This document shows positions 40,201 through 49,400 of a stretch of 64,000 nucleotides of DNA, in pieces (within the stretch, counting starts at the first letter, position 1; each line of letters opens with the position of its first letter). A program made the translations under genes and the position numbers. Under the pieces are notes generated by a model. That model did not search any database. It was not told where the DNA came from and saw only the letters and a list, made by a program, of their open reading frames with translations. The DNA is taken from positions 1-64,000 of the forward strand of contig JAIPMN010000662.1 of the NCBI GenBank assembly GCA_020650975.1, given 5' to 3'. Origin of the DNA: Apostichopus californicus. Lineage: Eukaryota > Echinodermata > Holothuroidea > Aspidochirotida > Stichopodidae.

Positions 40201-41445
40201 CATTCCATATCACAAACAAAAACTGACCAATCCATAACTATACAATTGTTTAAGTGACTGTCTGCTCTAGTGTTGTGCCCATATTGCCAATATCGGTTTT
40301 GGCCGATGTCCAATGATACAATACTGAAATTCATCCGATAACAATACCGATACTTGTAAACAGCCAGAATGAAAGTCAAATCGCACTTTAAGTCATGCAT
40401 TCAGCATTAAAATTATAATAGACTATCGTAAATTATATGAAATACAATCTAATATCTGTAAAAATACAAGATATTTCAGACACCAAGCACTTGCTAATTT
40501 CGGCTAGGCTTAGTTGTCAGTATAGCAGGCTAATGGTAGAATATATAATTTTTAAAGAAAATTGAAGAAAATATTTTTGTTTTGGTTGTGGTAAACACAA
40601 GGGGTAGTAAATACTCTTAGCTAGGAAATGCTGATGTCTTTTCTACATGAACTTAAGTTACGTCATCGCACGATGTAATCTTTTTACATTTCTGATAAGA
40701 AATTTGTCGCTCCATTCGAAAAAAGTTTGTGTAAGACTTGCAGCCTAAGTGTTGAACGTAGTTGACCAGTCAAACAGAGTAATGAATCATACAACATAAG
40801 TAACAGGAGGATAGGCTTGTGTATTTCCAAAACAAATTGCTAGCACAGTTTCATGCATATCAACTTATGACGTATTGAGGTCAAAACCTTTCCCTGCGCC
40901 TGATTAATGTTTTGATAAACAGGAATATTTTTGCTTGAATTTTAATTTGCTCGATACCCTACGAATGAGCCAAAATGTTGGCAAAAAATACCATATCATA
41001 TTGTGTGATGTGACTTTTACTGCACAAAGAACCAAAAAACGATTCTTTAGACAATCAAGATCAAATGCATGTTAATTTGATCTTTAAATTAGTTACGGCT
41101 AACTTTGTAAGGCCCCTAGGTCTAACTTTGTTAGGATAGGCCTACACCAACTTAAAATATACTGTCCCTAAACGACCATAGTGTAAAGACAATGCACATT
41201 TATCAATCTATCTATTCTGTTTATATCATACTATTCATAGGTGCAAATGTAGGCCTAGAAGTAGTATGTGCGTAGCCTAGTCGAACCTACATTTCATTAA
41301 TCATGTTACGTCTTTACTAGGCCTGTATACCCTATGGTAAGCTAGGCTACGTAGACTAAGCTTTTGAGGGCAGACCACAGCTTACATTGTTGTCATTTTT
41401 CGCTCTTATTTCTTTCAATACTTTTCGAGTGCGAGGACTCGCCAT
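13233..41445 (-). CDS. ARFGAP1: ArfGAP1, GTPase-activating protein for Arf1 (exons 1-7, 3' end missing)
   Basis: This gene should stimulate GTP hydrolysis on Arf1 at Golgi membranes and so drive COPI coat turnover. Seven exons on the minus strand join in frame: 41386-41445, 39775-39884, 38162-38333, 32507-32754, 29713-29824, 29193-29249 and 13233-13265, giving 264 residues. The N-terminus [16 protein letters not shown] nearly equals human ArfGAP1 as I recall it. The zinc finger has C22, C25, C42 and C45 in CX2CX16CX2C spacing, with the arginine finger at R50. A Ser-rich linker follows (about 115-197). Residues about 220-264 match the first ALPS lipid-packing helix, which senses curved membrane. 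Human ArfGAP1 is about 400 residues, so roughly the last third (second ALPS, acidic Trp-rich tail) is absent; I found no further exon in 1-13232. Intron 6 is 15.9 kb. The family call is firm; the donor of exon 5 is uncertain by 3 nt. Confidence 0.93.
13266..15689. other. ARFGAP1 intron 6, part without genes
   Basis: No exon seen. G-runs at 13757-13768 and 13806-13824 flank a short GC-rich stretch that could be a decayed element. Confidence 0.6.
15690..16503. repeat. 428-bp-period tandem duplication
   Basis: About 380 bp from AAAAATTGTTCAAAAATAGC to AAAGAACAAAC occurs twice, at 15690-16067 and 16117-16503, with scattered differences and a short A-rich repeat (TTGTCATAAAAAAAA) between. No coding potential. 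Confidence 0.9.
16563..16745 (+). mobile_element. Penelope-like LTR fragment with hammerhead-like motif, copy 1
   Basis: A pyrimidine-rich tract leads into GCCT-CTGAAGA-A-GATCC-loop-GGATC-GAAAC-GTC-AGGC at 16692-16730. This has the hammerhead core CUGANGA, a perfect five-pair stem II, GAAA and a GUC cleavage site, with GCCT/AGGC pairing as stem I. Short-stem hammerheads are known from Penelope-like elements. Copies 2 and 3 share the flanking sequence. Confidence 0.6.
16746..20439. other. ARFGAP1 intron 6, part without genes
   Basis: Poly-A and TA-rich low complexity (17142-17195, 17506-17540, 18676-18700) and a C/G-run pair at 19038-19180. The 148-codon minus-strand frame at 18041-18487 shows no domain and is taken as chance. 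Confidence 0.6.
20440..20910. repeat. Tetranucleotide array (AATG/AATA) with internal order
   Basis: Degenerate AATG, AATA and GATG repeats with a higher-order period of roughly 120-130 bp: TATAAATAAATGCATGCATG, then a GGATGGATG block, recur. On the minus strand it reads as Ile, Phe, Ser, His and Tyr repeats, making a spurious long open frame. Confidence 0.9.
21305..22015. repeat. 23-bp minisatellite
   Basis: About 30 copies of CCAGATAAATAATACTGTGGATA with small variants (ATGATACTG, CACGATAAA). The unit is free of minus-strand stops in every frame, so a 277-codon open frame (21294-22127) with a 23-residue superrepeat appears. It lies in ARFGAP1 intron 6. Confidence 0.95.
22016..28447. other. 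ARFGAP1 intron 6, part without genes
   Basis: No exon, RNA or clear element recognised. The minus-strand frame at 26207-26485 (92 codons, including [20 protein letters not shown]) has protein-like composition but no identity. TACTGTA words are frequent at 22780-23480. Confidence 0.5.
28448..28621. mobile_element. Inverted pair of repeat ends with Penelope-like GGCCAACTT junctions
   Basis: Arms of about 58 bp at 28468-28525 and 28562-28621 are near-perfect inverted copies (core CCACTAGAGAGCCTGTG). The minus-strand ends of the hammerhead family (GTCAGGCCAACTT) occur twice here, at 28453-28465 and 28538-28551. This looks like two nested or inverted truncated insertions. Confidence 0.55.
29193..29249 (-). 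CDS. ARFGAP1: ARFGAP1 exon 6 (ALPS1 core)
   Basis: 57 nt, phase 0 at both ends, acceptor CTCCTAG, donor GTAAGT. It encodes [19 protein letters not shown], nineteen residues matching the human GWSSFTTGASRFASAAKEG block that inserts into loosely packed lipid. It is rich in Ser, Thr, Gly and Ala with few charges, as ALPS helices are. Confidence 0.9.
29713..29824 (-). CDS. ARFGAP1: ARFGAP1 exon 5 (start of ALPS1 region)
   Basis: Acceptor TTGCAG; begins in phase 2 and reads [18 protein letters not shown], then [11 protein letters not shown], equivalent to the human RYVGFG and NNAMSSLYS segments. Two donors 3 nt apart (GTAATC after GTG, or GTGGTA after TCA) are both in frame, so one Val is uncertain. 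Confidence 0.88.
29983..31272. repeat. 76-bp satellite array in ARFGAP1 intron 4
   Basis: About 17 tandem copies of a 76-bp unit containing CAGATTGGCAGTCTGTAGTG and CACTACTACAACTGCCTAG. Units differ at a few sites (CTACTACAAC or CTACTGCAAC; TTTTCC or TTTTAC). It begins 160 bp from exon 5. Open frames across it are by-products. Confidence 0.95.
31695..31925 (-). mobile_element. Second SINE family, copy 2
   Basis: Inverted copy of the repeat at 893-1105, in ARFGAP1 intron 4. The B-box end has been locally multiplied: GGACTCGAAC occurs four times in about 60 bp at 31861-31919. Confidence 0.65.
32351..32528. repeat. 91-bp tandem duplication covering the exon 4 donor of ARFGAP1
   Basis: Two copies (32351-32441 and 32442-32528) of a segment that on the minus strand holds the last 21 nt of exon 4 (TTACGGCTTCTCTAA) and its GTAAGT donor. 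The outer copy differs at a few sites. A second donor with the same context therefore lies 91 nt further into the intron. Confidence 0.9.
32507..32754 (-). CDS. ARFGAP1: ARFGAP1 exon 4 (Ser-rich linker)
   Basis: 248 nt, acceptor CTGCAG, donor GTAAGT after an AA that leaves phase 2. It begins [16 protein letters not shown], aligning with the human segment after the GAP domain. Serine-rich stretches follow, then a Gly-rich [11 protein letters not shown] end. Low-complexity linker sequence is normal for the family. The last 21 nt of this exon and its donor are duplicated just downstream (see 32351-32528). Confidence 0.88.
33885..34548. repeat. 42-bp tandem array in ARFGAP1 intron 3
   Basis: About 15 copies of a roughly 42-bp unit (TTCTGCCGACTGGTCGCATC, then TACAGGAATGGGATCATTCTG). 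Because 42 is a multiple of three, plus-strand frame 33992-34519 stays open with a 14-residue repeat ([14 protein letters not shown]). No start, splice or homology supports a gene. Confidence 0.92.
34549..35139. other. ARFGAP1 intron 3, no feature
   Basis: AT-rich sequence between the 42-bp array and the left end of the transposon. No exon or repeat recognised. Confidence 0.55.
35147..38113 (+). mobile_element. Broken DNA transposon, unassigned superfamily, in ARFGAP1 intron 3
   Basis: A perfect 18-bp inverted repeat, aatatatgggcaattcca at 35140-35157 and its complement at 38103-38120, brackets about 3 kb. The termini read GGGCAATTCCA, with ATATAT on both outer sides, perhaps a target duplication. 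Inside, eight direct copies of GTAACGTGAGTAACC lie at 35507, 35672, 35689, 35709, 37706, 37721, 37909 and 38087, four near each end. Between them are remnants of a transposase-like gene. I know this protein type from many animal genomes as an unnamed repeat protein but cannot place its superfamily. It lies opposite in strand to ARFGAP1 and is presumably removed with the intron. Confidence 0.75.
35852..37281 (+). pseudogene. Transposase-like gene remnant of the intron 3 element
   Basis: Coding matter begins [19 protein letters not shown] at 35852, meets a stop at 35909, then runs open to 36355 with [20 protein letters not shown]. The frame changes near 36265. Open frames at 36386-36890 hold MCRYHENF, a set of Cys residues and [20 protein letters not shown]; the Asp in this block may be a DDE-type catalytic residue. 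A further shift leads to 36892-37281, which contains [11 protein letters not shown] and a C-terminal block with [13 protein letters not shown] and a WPNPRD motif. The middle of the protein seems to be deleted, because the second Asp region runs almost directly into the C-terminal block. The gene is not functional. Confidence 0.7.
38162..38333 (-). CDS. ARFGAP1: ARFGAP1 exon 3 (C-terminal half of ArfGAP domain)
   Basis: 172 nt, acceptor GAGCAG, donor GTAATT, ending in phase 0. It encodes [19 protein letters not shown], the hallmark block after the zinc finger, and continues through a DYNPSW motif to [14 protein letters not shown], where the GAP fold ends. Confidence 0.95.
38334..41385. other. 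ARFGAP1 introns 1 and 2
   Basis: Apart from exon 2 nothing codes. At 40285-40355 CAATATCGG, TTGGCCGATG and ACAATACCGATAC form a loose inverted set that may be a decayed transposon end. Confidence 0.5.
39775..39884 (-). CDS. ARFGAP1: ARFGAP1 exon 2 (zinc finger)
   Basis: Acceptor ATGCAG, donor GTGAGT, 110 nt, ending in phase 2. It begins [18 protein letters not shown] and carries the whole CX2CX16CX2C zinc site and the catalytic arginine (R50) in the segment [11 protein letters not shown]. The split Ser57 codon is completed by exon 3. Confidence 0.95.
41386..41445 (-). CDS. ARFGAP1: ARFGAP1 exon 1 (start codon, residues 1-20)
   Basis: The ATG lies at 41445-41443 in a strong context (ACCATGG). 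It encodes [20 protein letters not shown] and ends at a GTAAG donor in phase 0. The near-identity to the human N-terminus fixes this start. Confidence 0.93.
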
Positions 41446-41950
41446 GGTTCACTAGTATCACTAGAGGTGTGGTTTTAATGTTTTTGCGGTTGGAGTGAGT
41501 TATAATTTCGTCTGCAAATGATTTACTACACTTTGTTGGTGTCTCACGTCAACGTATTGAAGTGCCTAAGCTGTTATACGTTGTGCAAAACCCTATGGTA
41601 GGCGGCATCACTTGCATTTATCTTGCTACTGTACTGTTTGGACATAGGCAATATCGTGAGTTACGTTACGAACATATACAATTTGTGCCACTTGTCACTT
41701 ATTACATCACTGAGAGGCGGGGCTTATAGGTGTATATATCTTAATTAAAGACTATTGACCTTAATGATCCTAACTATCTAAATTTATTCCTAACAGAGAC
41801 AAAAATGCTCTTAATTAGAACAACCCGTTAATCTAGTGTATTGTAATTTGTAAACAAGTTGGTGGTGCTGTTTTATTGGTCACCCTGGCAGTACCGTCTT
41901 TAGCAACGGTGTAATTATATTTCTTCCATTGTATATATATCCTGATGTTT
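41446..41950 (-). promoter_or_regulatory. Presumed 5' flank and promoter of ARFGAP1
   Basis: Sequence upstream of the ARFGAP1 start. CpG is more frequent than in the flanking introns (for example ACGTTACG and GTCAACGTATTG), and TAGGCCTA-like words cluster just inside the gene at about 41100-41345. No TATA box or transcription start can be placed. The next gene to the right runs the other way, but its first exon was not found, so a shared promoter is only possible. Confidence 0.3.
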
Positions 41951-42375
41951 CAGTGGCGTAGGAAGGTACTTTTGAGTGTGGGGGGGGGGGGTGGCTAAAG
42001 ACTGATGGCCGGCCTGGGGGTGGGGTCTAAGGGGAGGGTTTTTTTTTTGCATTTCCAGGTGGCCTCAGATGCAATTTGGTGCAATATAGCACACTTACAC
42101 ACCCACTCCATTTTGTAAATAATTTTGCACTTTCACCTGGACTTAGATGCAATTTGGTGCTCCAAATGAGATTTTTTTCTTCCAAAATGTTCTGAGTAAA
42201 ATGACGAATGTTGTTATCATTTATTGAGAAATGTAAAAGGGGTTTTCTGACTTGCGAAGCGGGGGGGGGGGGGGCGGNNNNNNNNNNGGGGGGGGGGGGC
42301 GGAATGATACTTCCGCCCCCATATTTTTCACTGGGGGGCTGGGTTCCCCCCAGTCCCCCGGTTCCTACGCCCTTG
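41951..42375. mobile_element. hAT-like MITE B, containing an assembly gap
   Basis: Left terminus CAGTGGCGTAGGAAGG, right terminus (inverted) CAAGGGCGTAGGAACC, with a perfect 8-bp target duplication tgatgttt (41943-41950 and 42376-42383). The body holds G-runs on either side of ten Ns. A near-repeat of TTAGATGCAATTTGGTGC and CAGATGCAATTTGGTGC occurs inside. It lies just upstream of ARFGAP1. Confidence 0.88.
42278..42287. other. Assembly gap (10 N)
   Basis: Ten Ns between two G-runs inside MITE B. Ten is a usual placeholder, so the true length is unknown. Confidence 0.98.
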
Positions 42376-42383
42376 TGATGTTT

Positions 42384-43054
42384 TTTCACCATGTTATTTC
42401 AGGCTTTATAATTTCAATCAGCGTTCGGAACATTGTAGAAGAGAAGTAATTTATTTTCGCAAGCGTGTTTGTTCCCTGGACAAGTTCAGCCCGCCATAGT
42501 TAAAGTAACCATCGAGTTACCCATTCAGCATTAGCCTACTGAATTACAACGCGGATTACTATTCTTAGGTTCGGAGTCTCGGAGATATATCCGTAGAACC
42601 AGAACCGATTTCCAAATTTACGAACGACGATAACCAATTACCGACATAACTGGTATGCTGCACATTTGCATGTGCATGTAATGTAACTTTATGTAATGTT
42701 ATAATGTAACTTTATTTGTTTGTGTCTTCAGTTTTTTTTTCTCTCCTATAGGGTCCTTGATGGGGACTTGAGTGTCCCTCCTGATCCATTTTTTCTACTA
42801 AACTAAATTTATCATGTTATGTAGGCCTAATGCAATGTAATTCAATTAAATGTCGTGCAGGTCAATGCAATGCAGTGTAATAAAATACATAACGATATGC
42901 CATGCAGTACAGTATAGTATACAATACAAAGCAGTGCAGAGTCGTAAACGTACCGCGGTGTGCCACGTTCGAGTCGTGAGTCTCGTCGCATCGCATCACC
43001 TTCATTACACGTCATATCACTCATGTCATATCATATCGTATTTATTCTTGATGG
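42384..43054. other. No gene seen between MITE B and the LINE
   Basis: Contains short repeats of ATGTAATGT and TGCAATGCAG. A first exon of the receptor-like gene could lie here or at 45196-45672, but I could not identify one. Confidence 0.4.
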
Positions 43055-45195
43055 AATCTTGATTTTGCATCAAAGGATGTTGAATCTTGTGTTGAGAGTT
43101 ATAATCTTTCTCTATCCAACATCCTGGACAATCACGCCCCTACGCAAACGCGAACGGTTAGACTGAGACCAAATAGTCCATGGTTTAATGACGATATTCG
43201 GTTGGAAAAACAAAAGAGGAGACGCCTGGAGCGCAAGTGGAGACGCACAAAGCTTGAAATTGATCTACAGATGTACTGCAAACAGAAAAACACTGTTAAT
43301 AAATTAATTGAACAAGCTAAAATCAAATACTATTCTGGTCAGTTTAATGACAAAGCAGGTGATGAAAAACAATTGTTCAATGTTGTAAATGATCTCTTGC
43401 AAAAGAGCAAAAAACCATCGCTCCCACAATCTGATTCAGATGAAGCTCTTGCTGAGTAATTCTCTGAGTTCTTTAGTAGAAAGATAATGGAAATACGTAA
43501 ACAATTTCCTAGTAGAGTCACTGAACCATTTTCATATGAGACTGTTTCTAACACCAGTGTATACCTCACTAACTTTGAGCCTACCAGTGGAATGGAAGTT
43601 AGAAATATCATTTGTAAATCACCCTGTAAGTCTTGTGAGTTGGACCCCCTCCCAGCTTCACTGGTGAAAGAGTGTATTGATGACTTAGTTCCTTATATCA
43701 CCACCATTGTAAATAAGTCTTTTGCTGAAGGTACTTTTCCATCCATCTTAAAGACTGCATACAAAAGACCATTGTTAAAGAAAACTGGACTGGACAAGGA
43801 GGTGCTTAAAAATTACAGGCCTGTGGCTAATCTGGGTTTCTTAGGAAAGACAATTGAACGTGTTGTGTCCGCTAGATTGAGCACTGTTATTAATGAACAC
43901 AATCTTTCTGACAAATTTCAGATTGCCTACAGGCCAAAGCATAGTATCGAGTCTCGAGACCGCTCTTTTGCGTGTCCAAAACGATATTTTGGCTGCCATG
44001 GATGAGGGAAATGCAACCGCTCTCATCCTATTAGATTTAAGCGCGGCGTTCGACACCGTGGATCACAATATTTTGCTTGGTAGACTTCGTGATTTTATTG
44101 GCTTGCGTGGCAATGCGCTCATATGGTGTCAGTCATAATTGACAAACAGACCAGAATATGTTCGCATTGGAACTTCAGTATCATGTCTATGCCGACGATA
44201 CGCAATTGTATAATGTCTATCAAACCAACTCAAAAATGTGCCAATCAATCTATCAAGAACATTGAATTATGTATTTGCGAAATCCGCAAATGGATGCAGG
44301 AGAACTTCCTCAAGTTGAACGGTGATAAGACTGAGTTTGTTTTATTTGGTTCCAGACAACAACTTTCAAAAGTTCATGTTCCGCATATCACAATTGGGGA
44401 TTCTGACATTACTCTTGCTGCAAGTGCTCGTAACCTAGGGGTTATTTTTGACTCGTCAATGTCTCTTAAGAATCATGTTTCAAATATTGTTCGTTCTGCA
44501 TCATTTCACATCAGGAACATTGGTAGAATAAGAAAGTACTTAAATCCTCGTGCCACTGAACAAATTGTACATAGTTTTGTAACCTCCCTGCTTGACATGG
44601 GTAATTCCCTCCTTTTCGGCCTTCCACAAGTTCAAATTAATCGCTTGAAGCGCATTCAAAATGCAGCTGCGCGCTTAGTTAGAGGTCTCATAGAGGTCTC
44701 ATATAACACCCACTTTGAGGGAATTACACTGGTTGCCGATGGATTGCAGAATTAAGTACAAATTGCTTCTTACTGTGTTTAAAGCATTGAATGACTTGGC
44801 TCTGGACTATATGTCATGTCTCATCACACCATATAACCCATCCCGTCCGCTCCGCTCCAGCACCAAATTGCTTCTTTTTGAACCCCCCTCAAATAATTCT
44901 TGGGGTGACAGAGCTTCTCAGTTGCTGCACCTCGCCTTTGGAACAGCCTTCCCATCAAAATCAGATCTTGCACTTCATTGGCACAGTTCAAAACATTGCT
45001 GAAAACCCACTTGTTCAATGGAGCCTTTGCTTAACTTATTGTTTTGCATTTCATGTTTTCATGTGTAGATTAAGTTGTTTTGTAGGTTAAGTATTTTTAA
45101 GATTTTGTTATTGTATTGCGCCTTGAGCGCCTTGTTGACTTAAGGCTGATTTGTGCGCTGTATAAATCCACATTATTCTTATTATTATTATTATT
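43055..45195 (+). mobile_element. CR1/L2-like LINE, 5'-truncated and internally deleted
   Basis: Coding matter starts inside the linker before the reverse transcriptase (NHAPTQTRTVRLRPNSPWF) and continues through [43 protein letters not shown] near 44190, FLKLNGDKTEFVLFGS and the C-terminal HWLP and PSRPLRSS blocks. An in-frame stop at 43457 and several frame changes break it. The segment between PEYVRIGTS and YADD, where VPQGSVLGP should lie, is missing. The 3' end reads GCGCTGTATAAAT followed by ATT repeats, as in CR1/L2-group elements. It sits between ARFGAP1 exon 1 and the first exon found of the receptor-like gene. Confidence 0.9.
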
Positions 45196-45672
45196 AATCT
45201 CATATGTTATTCAAACTTGTTTATTATTTTACAACATTTCCGATACTGGTATATCTAACAGAAACTTGAAGCAAAAAAAAACGTGGGTGTAGAAATTGTT
45301 AGAAATAATGCTTGCTATAAATTAATAGATATCTTCCAATGAGTTAAAGATATAGGCCTATGTTAAGTTCCCAAAAAGACACATCATGATTTTCCTGCAC
45401 GTGAGATATAAGTTAATCGTAATTGAGTGAACGTATCCAGGCTGTTTCATTCATCAATATGGTAATCCACATGCAGGTTATGTCTCCCTATCGATGCATA
45501 ACAGTTGCATTCATTAGCATTGTGAAGGACATTGGTCAAACTTTCGCCCACTCTTGGAGACTTTGTAGGTCATTTCTGTGGTCATTGTAGTCATTCTGGC
45601 TAGGAATGGCAGAATGAAACTTGGCAAACCAGCAAACAGTTTAATGTTATAATGAACAGGTTCAGTCATGTA

Positions 45673-46044
45673 CATAGGCATAGGAGCCTAATTTGATTTT
45701 CGGGGGGGGGGGAGGGGCTGTAACGACTTGCTCGAAAAATATCACCAAATTTTTTCGCGTTAATGTGCATTTCATAGGCATTCATCGGTTATTACATCAC
45801 ATGCCAATTATACACAATCATTTTCTGTGTTATCACCCTTCCATATTGGTTATAATTATTGGGGAAGTCGTTACAATAATAACGATAATAATTATATAAG
45901 TTTAACCATTGAAAAACACACTGCAAATTATATTTCTTTCAGTAGGTGCCCGAAAAATTCTCAGCATGTTGCCCGAATTTTCACCAAAAATATTGGTTGG
46001 GGGGCTGCAGCCCCTCAGCCCCACCCCCCCCTCCTACGCCTATG
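45673..46044. mobile_element. hAT-like MITE C
   Basis: Termini CATAGGCATAGGAG and (inverted) CATAGGCGTAGGAG, with flanks gtcatgta and gtcatgtc forming a 7-of-8 target duplication. The body has a G-run near the left end and a C-run near the right end. It lies 220 bp before the first recognised exon of the receptor-like gene. Confidence 0.75.
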
Positions 46045-46263
46045 GTCATGTCATTTATATTACCCGAGGAACTCCAGACGAATTGTTCAGATTATGCAAC
46101 CGTTTAGTTTGCATATGGTGATGCATCTATTCTTGACACCGTGACCTTGCTGCAATGACTGAATAATATATTGTGAGTTTTTACATCTCGGCTCAGCTGT
46201 TGTACCGATATTGTTAAGTCACTTTTAACGCCTGATTTGTATGTTCGTTCACTTAATTTACAG

Positions 46264-46459
46264 ATTGTAAGGAATTACCGAGAAACAATGGAAATTGTAC
46301 TGGTGAAGCTACCTGTGACGTCCCGACAGCTCTGTTTAACTATGGATTTACCAACAGCGGTGGAAGTTTACACCACCAAGCCATTGTATTATGCTTGTGT
46401 AGCTTAGACGTTTACAGTGACATGGGAATTAGGAGGTTGGAAGGCAAGAAAGCACATTG
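46264..46459 (+). CDS. Receptor-like gene: Cys-rich extracellular exon (tentative)
   Basis: An acceptor (TTTACAG) is followed by 65 open codons beginning CKELPRNNGNCTGEATCD and including VLCLC. A GTATGA donor at 46460 leaves phase 2; joined to the exon at 52006 it completes a Cys codon and places another CxC next to it. Spaced cysteines and an NCT glycosylation site suggest a secreted or extracellular fold. No domain family is assigned. Confidence 0.5.
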
Positions 46460-49400
46460 GTATGATTGTTTCATTTATACACAAGAGAGGAAAATCAGTA
46501 TTGGTTAGAATTTCGAAATTGATTGCATAAAAATGCGTTAATGTTATGACTTTTTTGAACTACTGAGTTAAACAAACGGGTAACATTGGATGCAAATGAA
46601 TAAATAATGCACGTTACCGCACCGAACCACCTATGAAAAGTACAAGTATACAATCAATGTTACCACTACTCACGCTACACATTGGCTTCAATAAAATCTC
46701 CTGTAAGAGTACATCACGATGATGGGTGTTCTCTATTTAGAGCTACATTTGTAGGATTACAAGCTTGTGAAGCGTTGGAATTCACTCCATTCATTGTAAT
46801 CACTTTCGTAGAGTGAATTCTCATTCTTTGTTATTAATGTGTAAAAGCAAGTTGGCCTGACGTTTCGATCCTAGCAGGATCTTCTTTAAAGGCTAAATGA
46901 CAAGTAATAGCAACAGAAGGGACAAAAACACTCACAGAATACAGAGCATGGTGAACACAAAGAGATTGATGTAAGGGGATTAGTAGACAAGGGATCGAGA
47001 GTAGAAAGAAAGAACTAGCAGGGAAAGAGGAAGGAGAGGTAGGAGATAAACTGTAGAGGGACAAAGAGAGGATTAAGGGAAGTGGGTAGGGAATAAACTG
47101 GAGAAGCTAGGACAAAGACAGAAAGGTGTGGAGAAAAAAGGGTGGAAGAGAGCTATGAGAAGAGGAGTGAAGGGGGGGGGGGGGCAAGGGGAGGAGGAGG
47201 GAGGACAGAAGAAAAGTTAGTAATGTCCTTCCTGAATGTTGAGCCCATGAGGTTGAATGGTGCGAAGGCGTTGCATCCACAGCCTCTCTCTGCTGATTCG
47301 TACTAGAAGAATGAACCTTTGAGCCCTACGACGATATGACAAAACCTATATTCAACTTTATAAAGTTAGTTAATCTTGCTATCACATCATACAACACACT
47401 GGTGCATTACTAAGTCTTGATAGTATCTCACATTATCTATATTGGCCATGATCAAACGAAAATCCAGAGTATCCCATTTTGCTGTTATCAAAGCTTCCCT
47501 AGGTGCAAATTTCCTAACGATAACTATTCTAAAATATGTCGTTTATTGAAAAAAAATCTGTAAATCACTGTTCATCCACTTCATTAGATTTGACAGCGCC
47601 AATACGATGAACATCGTGTCGAGATGGATTTGGGTACAAACATCCAGAACATTGGCTGGGACTTGGGAAGACCTTCTATTTACTAAACCAGAGACAATTT
47701 AGATCGGCATGGTAACTGTCTGAACAATCATACTCATTTCTGTATGAAATGTTTAAATCAACGATGTATCTGATAAATATAGATTGGTCTCACTTGGGAC
47801 GTTCACCGGGACAAAAGGTTAGAACTAAGACCTCTTTTATTTGCTGTTCGAATTGGCTAATGCAGCAACCTTTAACACATCTCCCAAACAGGCGCGCAAA
47901 CACGTATACTTCAGAATTTGTCCAACAAAATAGAAAACTATATCGTACAGTACATAAATATATGACATGTTCAAATATGATTACAAATTTCATTATTATT
48001 TAATTTGGGAGATAACAAAGATTTCATGTTCCTTCAAAAACAAGGGTGAACAAAGCTGACATCATTGTCCTTCAAGTTATGACGAATTTATATTTATTAC
48101 ACTGTTTATTTTCTGTATAATGGAGATGAAATATTGATGGGTTATGCGAGCTTTTGACTGTGACCTTTTGAAGGAGTGAAAAATTGACTGTGACTCACCT
48201 AACCAACGACCTGCTGTTGATTTCAAATCTTTGATTCCGAGAACTTTCAAGCAATAGGTGTGTGTACTTAATCTGTATTCATAAAAACATAATGTCAATA
48301 CAGTACAGTTGATAATTAATGGGGATAATAGGCCTACCTGACAGCATCATTAGTGCCGATAAATTCTAAGCAGCTAGCTCGTTATTTTGTGATGATGTAA
48401 AATAGATTGATTTTTTATCTTTATCTTGAGACATCTCACGGGCCGCAAAAAAATCACTGGCGGGCCGCATGTGGCCCGCGGGCCGTAGGTTGCCCACCCC
48501 TGCACTATAGAGAATATCTCCTAAGCGGATCAAGACTTGTACTACTCTTTGAATGGGTGAGATGTTCTCTATGAAGATCTCTGTCATGTACCCTAAACAT
48601 GATGGATAGGGCTCGTGTCCCATTAAAGGTTTAATTACTTTTTAATTGGGCTAAAGGGAACGTAAAATAATTATATAAATTAAAATTAGTGGTATTTTCT
48701 GTGACCGTGTTTGGGGACTTTCGCTACTTGAAATAGCCCTTGATGTCATTATATTTCCACTGCATCCAATTATTGTTAAAACTGTTCCATCATTTTGATG
48801 CTTTTAATTGCAGAATATGGTAACATGGCCTACCTTTGTAGACTACGTAGAGTTGAGGTAGGTACCTTCTTCTTTTTTCATCTCTTTATTGACTCATTGA
48901 CTTTTATACAAATAGACATGATAATTTAGTGAGTTCTTTAGTATTACAATACAACTCAATCATGGCCTATATATACAAGTTTATAGTACACATCATTACC
49001 AAGACACAGTGCAACTGCGAAGAAGGCAGGCGCGTAGCGAAGTGGGGGTCGCGAAGGGGCGACCGCTCCCCCCCCCCCACTCTTGAGCAAATTTGTTGTG
49101 TGTGTTTTTATGATATCGCTAGTAATTTCAAAATAGAAAATTCTTAGATGCAGCTAACAAGGCCTGGGAAGTGCCATTTCCAGCGATCTGGGAGGCATTT
49201 TCGGCCAAAATTTTCTTGTACGCTTCGCGCCAACAAGGGCGCTACGCTTATATAGTTTCCAGTGCCGAATCTACGGCACTAATAGTTTGCCCACAGGTTC
49301 GCCCTCCCTTGGCAAATTCCTGGCTAAGCGCCTGGGAGAAGGCAAAACGTACAGTAATACTATTTAAATATAAAGATCGCTACGTGCAAAACGTTGAGAA

